NCBI GenBank assembly: GCA_005790605.1
Contig: SXUI01000068.1
Location: forward strand, 1-64,000
Direction: 5' to 3'
Length of the DNA stretch: 64,000 bases
Source of the DNA: Planctomycetia bacterium
GTDB taxonomy: Bacteria; Planctomycetota; Phycisphaerae; Phycisphaerales; SM1A02
The notes beneath the pieces are model-generated. The model saw only the letters and a list, made by a program, of their open reading frames with translations, was not told where the DNA came from and made no database searches. Within the stretch, counting starts at the first letter, position 1. Every line of letters begins with the position of its first letter. This document shows positions 54,524 to 62,317 of this stretch, piece by piece. Made by a program: the position numbers and the translations under genes.

Positions 54524-56184
54524 CACTCGTACCTCAAGCTTCGCACTGGGTCAGTGTCCGCAGCCTTCGCCGCGGGAACTGCAGCGCCGACCACGCTAAA
54601 CACGATGCCGCCAAGCGCGGTTGTCACCGCTGTAAACAGATCGAGATCACTCGGAATCTTGGTGAAGTAGTAGACACTCGGATCCCAAATCTGAAATCCT
54701 TGGTGGAACCAGAGGACGATAGCAGCCGCGATGAGCCCCGCCGCGCCGAAGCCCCAGAGCACTGTCGCGAGCGCGCGATTGCGCCATGCACTCTTTCCGC
54801 ACCACAGCACGGAGACGAGAGCCGCGAGCATCGTGAGAAGTTTGAGCCACATGGGCGCGGGGACTCCGAGCGCCGCGTGGATGTCGTTGATGCGGCTCAC
54901 GACGAGCGTCGCGATGCCAATGCCGACGCTACTTCCGACGATTCCGATGAACAACCCATATCGCAAGAAGATCCACAGAATCCCTGCGCGCGATGCACCG
55001 ATGGCGCGCAGGATTCCGATGTCTCGTGTCTTTTCCGCAACGATCGCCCAGAAAATCGAGAGAACAAGTCCCGCGCAAACGAGATAGATGATGGAGAAGA
55101 GCGTGCGCATGAGTTCGCGCTCTTTTTCGACCGGTCCAATCAGATCTTGAAGTCGCTCTTCCCAAGTGCGAATGTCGACATAGGCTGGAAGTCGCTGCGC
55201 AATAGCGCGATCGGGTCCAACGCTTTCTACGAACTTCGCGTACGCCGATTCGACGATCTCCCTGAGCGCCGTCGGGCTCGTGCCGTCCTTTGCTTTGATA
55301 AGAATCGTTGTGGCGCGCGGGGAGGACATGCCCAACACCACTGGGTTTCCCGCTGCGTCGACCTCGGTCCGAGAGACGATCGGCGCAGCGTCAAGCATGA
55401 GTAGTCGCTGTGCAGCCTTCAGTCCGATGAGCACGCGTTGTGCGTCAATCTGATACACGCCAGATTCAAACTCATTGACGACGCGAAACTTGCTCTTGCG
55501 TTCGCCTTGCATCGACCCGCGCTCGGACACTGGCACGAGGGTCAGCGTGACTCCCTCTGTTGCAGGCATCCAATACGCGCGACTCTGTTCGCCTGTCAGC
55601 GGATCTTCCGTTCGGTACGAGCCATCGCGTTGGCGCTGATTGAACGGCGAGATTTCGATGCCCAGAACGATGCCGTCCTCCTCGGTCGATCGCTTCTGCA
55701 TCGCCATCGCATCCGCAAGTCCGTCAAACCGAGGGTCGCGGCGGGGGTCTTCTTCATCTAAAGCAGGAAGCAACGCCTCTGCCGGTTTCTTCCAATACAG
55801 CGTCTTCTGATATCCCGTCGTTTCATCAAACGAAACCGGATCGATGCCCCAAACTTGCACAGTCTCAAGGCGACGGCCACCGGCAACACCGTAGGGCATC
55901 TGTAGAAGCCCGAAAGTTTCGATGACCGGGCTCGCGCTGTGCACTTCTGGTAGCGCTTCGAGCTGCGCGATGAACTCGTCGTAGAACGGGAGGCCGACGA
56001 CATCGTGTGTCACGACAACATCGCCAATCTGGCTTCGCCCCGTTTCGCGCACCATATTGAGGAATCCGCTCATCACGCTCACCACGATGATGACGAGCGC
56101 GACGCACAACGCGACCGCGCCGACGGCGATAAAGGGGATGACCCGGGAAGTGAGGTAGCGATTGGCGAGGAGTGGCGCGTACAC
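54523..56184 (-). CDS. LolC/E-like lipoprotein-releasing permease
   Basis: 553 aa, longer than E. coli LolC/E (about 400). MYAPLLANRYLTSRVIPFIA with a first membrane segment, a large periplasmic domain (GDVVVTHDVVGLPFYDEFIA), and an FtsX-like C-terminal domain with membrane segments (TLFSIIYLVCAGLVLSIFWA, GIVGSSVGIGIATLVVSRI) and the APAAKAADTDPVRSLRYE-like end. An additional hydrophobic pair (VLWGFGAAGLIAAAIVLW) is inserted before the last segment. Only one permease gene is present, implying a homodimer. The GTG start (56184) is chosen by family length; the upstream open frame is long. Confidence 0.85.
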   Translation of the reverse strand: MYAPLLANRYLTSRVIPFIAVGAVALCVALVIIVVSVMSGFLNMVRETGRSQIGDVVVTHDVVGLPFYDEFIAQLEALPEVHSASPVIETFGLLQMPYGVAGGRRLETVQVWGIDPVSFDETTGYQKTLYWKKPAEALLPALDEEDPRRDPRFDGLADAMAMQKRSTEEDGIVLGIEISPFNQRQRDGSYRTEDPLTGEQSRAYWMPATEGVTLTLVPVSERGSMQGERKSKFRVVNEFESGVYQIDAQRVLIGLKAAQRLLMLDAAPIVSRTEVDAAGNPVVLGMSSPRATTILIKAKDGTSPTALREIVESAYAKFVESVGPDRAIAQRLPAYVDIRTWEERLQDLIGPVEKERELMRTLFSIIYLVCAGLVLSIFWAIVAEKTRDIGILRAIGASRAGILWIFLRYGLFIGIVGSSVGIGIATLVVSRINDIHAALGVPAPMWLKLLTMLAALVSVLWCGKSAWRNRALATVLWGFGAAGLIAAAIVLWFHQGFQIWDPSVYYFTKIPSDLDLFTAVTTALGGIVFSVVGAAVPAAKAADTDPVRSLRYE

Positions 56185-56235
56185 GAGTGCGGGTTTGGTG
56201 GAAAGGGTAACAATCCATGCGGCCGCGTGGGTGGG

Positions 56236-56241
56236 TACGCT
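56236..56241 (+). promoter_or_regulatory. Possible -10 (TACGCT) before GT2 gene
   Basis: TACGCT lies 30 nt before the ATG at 56272 in the divergent permease/GT2 spacer, leaving a leader of about 24 nt with no clear Shine-Dalgarno. Confidence 0.3.
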
Positions 56242-56271
56242 GCCGATGCGAGAGAACTCGATTGCTCGCGC

Positions 56272-57459
56272 ATGATGACCCCACTTGGTTGGACAATCTT
56301 TGCCCTCGCCTGTTGCGGAGCGCTCTACTGGTTGATGCTCTTCGTACGCATCGCTCGCGCGCTTCCTGCCATTCCCCGTGTAGAGGACGCCGATGGATTG
56401 CCGCACGCACAAGCTCGGGTGTCCATCGTTATTCCAGCGCACAATGAGAGCCGGGTGATCGCCGAGAGCGTGCGAGGGCTTCGTGCGCAGGTCGGTGTCG
56501 ACTTCGAAGCGACCTATGTGCTCGATCGGTGCAACGACGACACCCGCGCGCTGCTCGTCGCCGCGGCTGAAGGCGACCCGCGTATTCGGTTCATTGAAAA
56601 CGCGCACTGCCCAGACGATTGGGCGGGGAAATGCTTCGCGGCGAGTCTTGGCGCGAAGCAAGCGACGGGAGACTGGATCCTCTTCACGGATGCGGACTGC
56701 CGATTTGGAGAAACGCTCGTTCGAAGCATGCTCCGCATCGCGGCGAAACGCCAGACGGCGCTGCTCTCTGCGATCGGACGACTCACCTTTGGACGAAGCT
56801 TCGAACGGCAACTCCAGCCGGTTGCGTCGATGGTGCTTCTGCGCATTTTTCCGCTTGACAAAGCGAATCGTGAAGATCGTTGCTGGCCATTCGCAAATGG
56901 CCAGTTCTTGCTGTTCAAACGAGAGGCGTACGAAGCGATCGGTGGTCACGCGAGCGTGAAGGACGATCTGTTGGAGGACCTCGCTTTCGCCAAGCGGTTG
57001 CATGTGGCAGGCCAGCGCATCGGTGTGGTGGATGCCGGCACTCGGATGGAAGTTTCGATGTACGACAGTCCGCTCGCGATGCGTCGCGGCTGGACGCGCA
57101 TTTTCATTGAGAGTTGTGGTCGTCGACCGCGGGCGCTGCGGTTGCGGGCGGCGGAGTTTTTCACAACTGGAGTTGTCCTCCCCCTCGGTGCGTGTGCTGC
57201 CATCACCGCAAGTGGTTCCTACGAGGATGACATCGCAGCGTTTCTCATGCTCTCGCTTTCAGGCGCGTGTTCCCTCGGATGCATGGTGATCAGTTTGACT
57301 TGGATGCATCGGCTTTCCTACGCGCCCTATCGCGGCATTTGTTTTCATCCGTATGCCGCGTTCACGATTGCGCGCTGGCTCCTCGACGGTGCTCGCATCC
57401 TCGAGAGACGCGAGCGTGTGCGTTGGGGCGGTCGCGAATATGTCCTCGATCCAAGGTAG
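56272..57459 (+). CDS. Membrane-bound family-2 glycosyltransferase
   Basis: 395 aa. One N-terminal membrane segment (TIFALACCGALYWLMLF), a GT-A domain with VSIVIPAHNES, the DxD-type FTDADCRFG, and WPFANGQFLLFKREAYEAIG plus LEDLAFAKRLHVAGQRIG, then C-terminal membrane segments. It is close to glycosyltransferases of carotenoid or hopanoid lipid pathways (CrtQ/HpnB type), but the acceptor cannot be named. surE starts 9 bp after its stop. It might act with the SHC-like protein, 14 kb away; this is speculation. Confidence 0.82.
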   Translation: MMTPLGWTIFALACCGALYWLMLFVRIARALPAIPRVEDADGLPHAQARVSIVIPAHNESRVIAESVRGLRAQVGVDFEATYVLDRCNDDTRALLVAAAEGDPRIRFIENAHCPDDWAGKCFAASLGAKQATGDWILFTDADCRFGETLVRSMLRIAAKRQTALLSAIGRLTFGRSFERQLQPVASMVLLRIFPLDKANREDRCWPFANGQFLLFKREAYEAIGGHASVKDDLLEDLAFAKRLHVAGQRIGVVDAGTRMEVSMYDSPLAMRRGWTRIFIESCGRRPRALRLRAAEFFTTGVVLPLGACAAITASGSYEDDIAAFLMLSLSGACSLGCMVISLTWMHRLSYAPYRGICFHPYAAFTIARWLLDGARILERRERVRWGGREYVLDPR

Positions 57460-57462
57460 CAT
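57457..57462 (+). promoter_or_regulatory. -10 box TAGCAT overlapping the GT2 stop codon
   Basis: TAGCAT-CATCGA-ATG, with the TAG stop of the upstream gene forming the first three bases of the box. surE could therefore be transcribed as a leaderless mRNA from the end of the upstream gene. Confidence 0.5.
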
Positions 57463-57468
57463 CATCGA

Positions 57469-58266
57469 ATGCGGATTCTGCTGACGAATGATGATGGTAT
57501 TCACGCGCCAGGCATTGCGGCGCTTCACGAGGCGATGCAAGGAATGGGCGAGATCCTCGTGGTTGCGCCTGCGGATGTGCAGAGCGCCACGAGTCACGGC
57601 ATCACATTTCATACGCCGCTCTTGGTGCGCGAGGTGCAGGTCTCTCCACGCATGAAGGGTTATGCGGTGGAGGGCCGTCCGGCGGATTGCGTCAAGCTTG
57701 GCATTCGGCGTATCTGGGCGGACCTCTTTGGTGAAGGAACGCGCCCAGACCTTGTGGTCAGCGGCATGAATTCAGGCGCGAATGTGGGCATCAATGTCAT
57801 TTACTCAGGCACGGTTGCGGCAGCAGTTGAGGCAGCGTTTCTCGGCGTGCCGTCGATTGCAGTGAGTCTCCACATGCATCAGGGTGGCGGAAAGAGTGAG
57901 CCACACTGGCAGCGCGCGGCATCGATCGCGCGCGTCGCTCTTGATCGAGTGGTGCAGCACACGATTGATCCGCACACGGTCATAAATGTAAACATCCCGC
58001 GGACCACGAAGGCTGATGCGCCCATACCGCCGTTTCGCGTCGTTGCGATGAACACCGCCGCGGGCATTGACAACTACGAGAAGCGCACTGCGCCGCATGG
58101 GCAGGTGTACTACTGGCCCAACGGCAATGGCATGGAGTTCTTCCACACGCGCGAGGGTTCGGATGTTGAAGCGCTCAATGCGGGTTTCGTCACGATCACG
58201 CCGCTGCAGTACGACTTGACGGACCACGCGAGGACGCAAGGCTGGCGCGAGCGACTCGAGTCGTGA
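57469..58266 (+). CDS. surE: 5'-nucleotidase SurE
   Basis: 265 aa. The family N-terminus MRILLTNDDGIHAPGIAAL with the metal-binding Asp pair, then APADVQSATSHGITFHTPL, GRPADCVKLG, VVSGMNSGANVGINVIYSGT and VSLH, all typical. It hydrolyses nucleoside 5'-monophosphates, with a role in stationary-phase survival. The ATG is fixed by the conserved N-terminus and preceded by a -10 box overlapping the GT2 stop. Convergent with the TonB-like gene, 18 bp apart. Confidence 0.96.
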   Translation: MRILLTNDDGIHAPGIAALHEAMQGMGEILVVAPADVQSATSHGITFHTPLLVREVQVSPRMKGYAVEGRPADCVKLGIRRIWADLFGEGTRPDLVVSGMNSGANVGINVIYSGTVAAAVEAAFLGVPSIAVSLHMHQGGGKSEPHWQRAASIARVALDRVVQHTIDPHTVINVNIPRTTKADAPIPPFRVVAMNTAAGIDNYEKRTAPHGQVYYWPNGNGMEFFHTREGSDVEALNAGFVTITPLQYDLTDHARTQGWRERLES

Positions 58267-58284
58267 GTCGAGGGAACACGCGCG

Positions 58285-59733
58285 TCAGTCGGCGAGGAGG
58301 ATAAGTCGAATGCGAATCGTGAGCGTGTCGCCAGGCTTGAGCTTCTCGACTTGCTTTCCGCTCGCGCTCCAGCCATAGAGCGAATTCACGAGTGCTTCAT
58401 CGGCGCTCGAGTTCCCCGTCGATCGCACGAGTCTCGCTCTCATCGTCTTTCCATCTCGTCCAAGCACGAGTTCCGCAATCGGATTGCGGCCAATGCCATC
58501 GATCATGTTGAGCGCCGTAAAAGTGGGGCGCTTAGTCTTGAGGGTGATGCCCTTGGCCGCAAGTGGGCGGCCGCTCTTCCACAGGTTCGGTGGTACATCG
58601 ATGATGCTTGTGGCATCGCTCTCGCGATCACTCAGCGCTCCATCGCGAGAAACGATTTCGCTCGGCTTTCCTGCAGGTGTTGGCGGTGTGGGCTGCGTGC
58701 CAGTCGCTTCCGTTGGTGTCACCGCGGGGGTTGCGCCGCCGTTCGAATCGAGCGGAGACGCGTTCGAGTCTGGTGTTCCGCTGCTGCTCGCTGCGCTTGT
58801 CGCCGCGGGTTCGTGCGGTTCAACTGCAGGTGTTGCTTCAGCCGTTTCCTCAGCGATGGGCGCCGTCGTGGGCGGAACAGGCTTGATCTCTTCGACCGCA
58901 GGCTGATCGGGTGATGGGTGCGAACTTGGATCGAGCAGCGGAGGAAGTGGGACGGTGTGCTCCCCTTCCGCTGGAAGTGAGGAAGGCGTGTCCACTGAGT
59001 TGATGGGTGAAGTCACCTCGGCGGTCGATGCGTCGCTCGCCTTCTGCTCGACGCGGGGTTGCTGCGCCGTCGCTGGAACAGCTTCCGTCGGTGCCTCGCT
59101 CGTCGCGGCGGAGGTCGCTTCAGCGACGCTTGTCGTTGCGACGACCTCCGTTGGTACGAGAGCCGTCGAGGTCTCGTCGCCCTTGACATTCGCCGCCTGG
59201 GGTGAAGTGTTTCCTGGGAGCGTATTGAGCGGCTTGGGTTCGCTCGCTTGTGCCGCAGTGAGCGTAGGAAGCTGAGGCGGAAGACCTGTCGGTGCCGTTC
59301 CACTCGCGCCCGAGGCAATCTGCATTCGAAACGCCGCCTGCTCGACTTCGGCGAGTTCCGCGAGGTGCTCCTGATACTCGTCGTAGCCGATCCAGTTCAT
59401 CGTCTGCGCTTCGGAGTCGTCGACTCCGAGCCGCACAGGTTCTTCATGGTCGACAGGAAGTGGGGGTGGCAACTCAGCCAATCGCCGCCGTCGTTGTTTC
59501 GCGTGCTCGATCAGTTTCCGCGCGCGCTCATTGTCCATCCGGCCGCGATCGGGCTCCATGAATTCGCGCTTCGTGTCCTCGGCGTTCAACTGCGCGCCAC
59601 CAGGCCCGCCGACGGCGGCACCTCCGAGGGCTTCGCTTGGCGCGAGATGAATCGCGAGGAGAAACGAGTGCGCGACAAGCGAGAGCCCTACAGCTCCGAT
59701 GAGAGGCGCATTGTTTCGCCAGAAGGTCGGCAC
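58285..59733 (-). CDS. TonB-like energy-transducer protein with long Pro/Thr/Ala-rich linker
   Basis: 482 aa. One N-terminal membrane anchor (LIGAVGLSLVAHSFLLAIHL), a charged part (RARKLIEHAKQRRRRLAEL), then about 250 residues rich in Pro, Thr, Ser, Ala and Glu that could span the periplasm, and a C-terminal TonB-C-type fold (RNPIAELVLGRDGKTMRARL, SADEALVNSLYGW). The linker is longer than in classical TonB. No exbB/exbD or TonB-dependent receptor is in the window, so the partner is unknown. GTG 59733 has TAAGAT 6 nt upstream. Confidence 0.75.
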   Translation of the reverse strand: MPTFWRNNAPLIGAVGLSLVAHSFLLAIHLAPSEALGGAAVGGPGGAQLNAEDTKREFMEPDRGRMDNERARKLIEHAKQRRRRLAELPPPLPVDHEEPVRLGVDDSEAQTMNWIGYDEYQEHLAELAEVEQAAFRMQIASGASGTAPTGLPPQLPTLTAAQASEPKPLNTLPGNTSPQAANVKGDETSTALVPTEVVATTSVAEATSAATSEAPTEAVPATAQQPRVEQKASDASTAEVTSPINSVDTPSSLPAEGEHTVPLPPLLDPSSHPSPDQPAVEEIKPVPPTTAPIAEETAEATPAVEPHEPAATSAASSSGTPDSNASPLDSNGGATPAVTPTEATGTQPTPPTPAGKPSEIVSRDGALSDRESDATSIIDVPPNLWKSGRPLAAKGITLKTKRPTFTALNMIDGIGRNPIAELVLGRDGKTMRARLVRSTGNSSADEALVNSLYGWSASGKQVEKLKPGDTLTIRIRLILLAD

Positions 59734-59739
59734 GGAGTC

Positions 59740-59745
59740 ATCTTA
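59740..59745 (-). promoter_or_regulatory. -10 box TAAGAT, 6 nt before GTG 59733
   Basis: TAAGAT-GACTCC-GTG on the minus strand. Confidence 0.5.
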
Positions 59746-59795
59746 GCCGCGCGACGCGGGCCGAGCGCTCGTGTTTCGGGGGTGGCGGAGATGGA

Positions 59796-60455
59796 TCAGG
59801 CGCGTTTGCTCTTCGTAGCCTGCGCCTTGCGCGGATGGTGATTCGCGAGGATCGTTGCGAAGTGGTCGTCGGCGAGGCAATAGAGCCCAGACTGCGCGGA
59901 GTGGGCGATCACCGTTCTGAGCGAGTCGCCGCCGAGGCCGCGTCTGAGGCGAAGCGTGACACTCTCCACAAGTCGAGTGGTTCGAACGACGCTCTTCGCA
60001 ACTTCTCCATTTGATGCGCCTTTCCCGAGCAATCGATAGACCTCAAGTTCGCGTCGAGTAAGGTGCGCGAGTTCGCCTAGATGCGCGTGCATGCATGGAT
60101 GCACCTTTGCGAGGGCGTCGGGCTGAGTTAGATTCAACGAGATCACCGGCGCAAACTTCACCCGAAACAAATCTCCTTGGGACGGAGTCGTCCGTGCGTC
60201 TGCACTCACTCGCTCGATGCGGGTGATGCACGCTTTCCCAAATGCAATTTCAAGCAACCAACGGCGGCCCACCTGCGGCGCGGATGCGAGTTGCGCGACG
60301 CGCTCTTCAATCCACTCTCGCGAGAAACCCTGTGAAACCACGATGTTCCCGCCGTTGGCGGATTGCCGAAACGATGGCGGAGCTTCGACGACATTCCATC
60401 TCGCGTCGACGAGCCAAGGGACTCCGATCTCTTCGAACAACAAATCTTGTTCCAT
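59796..60455 (-). CDS. LuxR-type HTH regulator
   Basis: 219 aa. The N-terminal 130 residues are a PAS-like sensor or unrecognised fold (EEIGVPWLVDARWNVVEAPP, RWLLEIAFGKACITRIERVS). A LuxR/GerE DNA-binding domain starts at about residue 130 (LTRRELEVYRLLGKGASNGE, TTRLVESVTLRLRRGLGGDS). No phosphorylatable receiver domain is visible, so it may respond to a ligand. AAGGA lies close to ATG 60455. It ends 62 bp upstream of the TonB-like gene on the same strand. Confidence 0.78.
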   Translation of the reverse strand: MEQDLLFEEIGVPWLVDARWNVVEAPPSFRQSANGGNIVVSQGFSREWIEERVAQLASAPQVGRRWLLEIAFGKACITRIERVSADARTTPSQGDLFRVKFAPVISLNLTQPDALAKVHPCMHAHLGELAHLTRRELEVYRLLGKGASNGEVAKSVVRTTRLVESVTLRLRRGLGGDSLRTVIAHSAQSGLYCLADDHFATILANHHPRKAQATKSKRA

Positions 60456-60722
60456 GCATCCTTCACTTCAGCTGAACTCAATCGAGGTCGCACAAAGACT
60501 CGTTCGAGCGACAGCCGCTGCGTTGACTCAATATCCTCAATACGCGTACGCGCCTCACCCGGTTGATCGGCGCGCGCTCCCGATGTGCAATGGAGCATTC
60601 TCTGACGGACAGAGTTTGGCGCAAGTCCATGGGAAATGCAAGTGCCAGCGAACGCCGCGCAAGACGTAACGAGGCGCGCGGATGGGATTGCATCATGAAT
60701 CAGGGTTGACTCGGTGTCAGGG
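60456..60722. other. Spacer with no gene seen
   Basis: About 270 bp upstream of the LuxR-type gene. The open frames in it do not resemble known proteins. With the remnant that follows it forms a degenerate patch of about 420 bp. Confidence 0.5.
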
Positions 60723-60827
60723 TTACTCGCACGCGCCCCAGTCAGAGAGCACCATGGCGTAGTCTGCAACATGGACGATGCCATCGTCATCGATGCCCGC
60801 ATCGAGTTTTCCTGGGCTATCACCCAT
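60723..60827 (-). pseudogene. Orphan dockerin-like C-terminal fragment
   Basis: The minus strand encodes GDSPGKLDAGIDDDGIVHVA then DYAMVLSDWGACE and a TAA, the typical end of Phycisphaerae secreted proteins (compare the beta-helix protein). No signal peptide or body precedes it; in the same frame a TGA at 60876-60878 ends the upstream hypothetical. An ATG at 60827 could start a 34-aa peptide, but a broken gene end is more likely. Confidence 0.6.
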
Positions 60828-60875
60828 CGAAAGTGCCACCGCCCGCGGTTTGGTCGGCCGCAGCCGAGTTTTCGC

Positions 60876-61400
60876 TCAAGGGGTTGAGCGTGGATTGTTG
60901 TGTTCCATCACAGTGTCTCGTTTGGGTATGGCGCCTCGAAGTTGATGCACATCCTCTGAAAAGACGGAGGCCGGAGTCGCGCGCACTGCGCACCACGCTC
61001 CGGGTCTTGTTGGCGTGTGAGCGACGGAGATTCGCAACCAGTCAGTTGCATCCCTCCATGACGGATGGAGTGTGATCCGCAGCGCAATCTGCCCAGGAAG
61101 ACTCGGGGTGGGGATGTCCCATGTGCCGTAGCGTGCGGACTCAGCCATGCAATCCGCGTAAGGCGTGAGGTCGAGCTCATCAATGTTCATTGGGAGTCGC
61201 CCATGCGTGTCCTCGTGGAAAGCGAGGGCGGCGAGAAGTTGATCGCCGCACTCGGTCAATCTCACGAGTCTTGATTCGTCGAACTCCACGCGCATCCGGC
61301 GGTGCTTCATGGAGCGCAACGCAAACCAAGCCAGGAGGACGGCGAGGCCGAGCACGAGTGCCGCACCGCCTGCGAGGATGGCTGCGATGAACGGGCGCAC
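60876..61400 (-). CDS. Membrane-anchored hypothetical protein, pseudopilin-like
   Basis: 174 aa. An N-terminal membrane segment (IAAILAGGAALVLGLAVLLA) is followed by a helix and a short region that resembles major pseudopilins (LLAALAFHEDTHGRLPMNID ending ELDL), but without a prepilin peptidase site before the hydrophobic stretch. The start is GTG 61400. The dockerin remnant lies in the same frame after its stop. No neighbouring secretion genes. Family not certain. Confidence 0.55.
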   Translation of the reverse strand: MRPFIAAILAGGAALVLGLAVLLAWFALRSMKHRRMRVEFDESRLVRLTECGDQLLAALAFHEDTHGRLPMNIDELDLTPYADCMAESARYGTWDIPTPSLPGQIALRITLHPSWRDATDWLRISVAHTPTRPGAWCAVRATPASVFSEDVHQLRGAIPKRDTVMEHNNPRSTP

Positions 61401-61478
61401 ACGCGCACGCGCTTGGGCCGGAATGCCATCATGGTGGAGGGGCGCGTCCGCATTGCGCGCACGCTGCGCACGGTGTGT

Positions 61479-61811
61479 TCATCCAGAAATCTCGACGATG
61501 CGCTGTCCGGCCGCAAACGCTTCAACGATCGACGGTAGGGCGCGATCCATGACCGCAAGGAGTGCATCCTTTCGGCAGTTTCCAACCCGAACCCAAAGCA
61601 ATTGGCCGCTTTCGCCCGCGCGATTCGCGAGATAGAACAAGTCCTCGTCCTTGCTCACGATAACCCGACCCTCGCGCTGAGCCCACGACCACAAGGCAAG
61701 ATCGCTTGACGCGTCAAGCCCAACATTGGCAACATGTACTGCATCGTGACCCGCTTCAACGAGGTGCCGAGAAAGGCTCGGAGGCAATTGATTGTCGACG
61801 ACAAACCTCAT
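61479..61811 (-). CDS. DUF5615 PIN-like protein (putative toxin)
   Basis: 110 aa. FVVDNQLPPSLSRHLVEAGH with the first acidic residue, LALWSWAQREGRVIVSKDEDLF with the acidic pair typical of PIN-like nucleases, and a short C-terminal helix. Predicted to be a toxin ribonuclease paired with DUF433. Its start overlaps the upstream DUF433 gene by ATGA. Activity not demonstrated for this protein. Confidence 0.82.
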   Translation of the reverse strand: MRFVVDNQLPPSLSRHLVEAGHDAVHVANVGLDASSDLALWSWAQREGRVIVSKDEDLFYLANRAGESGQLLWVRVGNCRKDALLAVMDRALPSIVEAFAAGQRIVEISG

Positions 61812-62038
61812 GCGACCCGGACGACCGCGTGACTCGTTTGGACGGCGGCATATGCGATGGCCGCGAGGATGTCATCCCGTTCAAGTGTGGGATGATCCGC
61901 AATGATCTCGTCGATCGTCGCTCCACTCGAGAGCAACTCAAGGAGGTCGCACACACGCATGCGCTTCCCCCGGATGCACGGACGACCGCCACACTTGCCA
62001 GCTTCAAGGGTGATGCGCTCAAGCAGCAGGAGGTTCAT
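61808..62038 (-). CDS. DUF433 protein (putative antitoxin/DNA-binding)
   Basis: 76 aa. The family layout is clear: ERITLEAGKCGGRPCIRGKR then VCDLLELLSSGATIDEIIAD and HPTLERDDILAAIAYAAV, a helix-turn-helix-like fold. It precedes and overlaps DUF5615, the usual order. TATACT is 7 nt before ATG 62038, with a 14-bp palindrome directly upstream, which suggests autorepression by this protein or the complex. Confidence 0.85.
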   Translation of the reverse strand: MNLLLLERITLEAGKCGGRPCIRGKRMRVCDLLELLSSGATIDEIIADHPTLERDDILAAIAYAAVQTSHAVVRVA

Positions 62039-62045
62039 GATGACG

Positions 62046-62051
62046 AGTATA
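62046..62051 (-). promoter_or_regulatory. -10 box TATACT, 7 nt before DUF433 ATG
   Basis: TATACT-CGTCATC-ATG on the minus strand, the closest match to the sigma70 -10 consensus in the window. Confidence 0.6.
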
Positions 62052-62064
62052 CCGCTGCAGCGGT
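62051..62064. promoter_or_regulatory. 14-bp palindromic operator candidate (ACCGCTGCAGCGGT)
   Basis: A perfect palindrome that abuts the -10 box of the DUF433/DUF5615 pair and lies in the -35/-10 spacer. The position fits a repressor site for antitoxin autoregulation. Confidence 0.5.
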
Positions 62065-62317
62065 GGATTCATTGAATTTCTCGCCATTTCGGCGCTGAGC
62101 GAATGCGCCGCCGGTGGGGGATGAACGAGTTGAGTGACCAAGGACGACACTGGGCGCAGGAATTGGCTCGCCGCCCTAGACATGGACATGCACGCCCCTC
62201 GGAGCGCATGGTTGAGCAGCCTTTAGCTTCGACAATGCTGTCGTGTTGGATGAGACCTTCGCCGCTCGAAAGCTCCTTTTCCTCCTCATGGCGAAGGATG
62301 CGCCAGCTCTCGGCATT

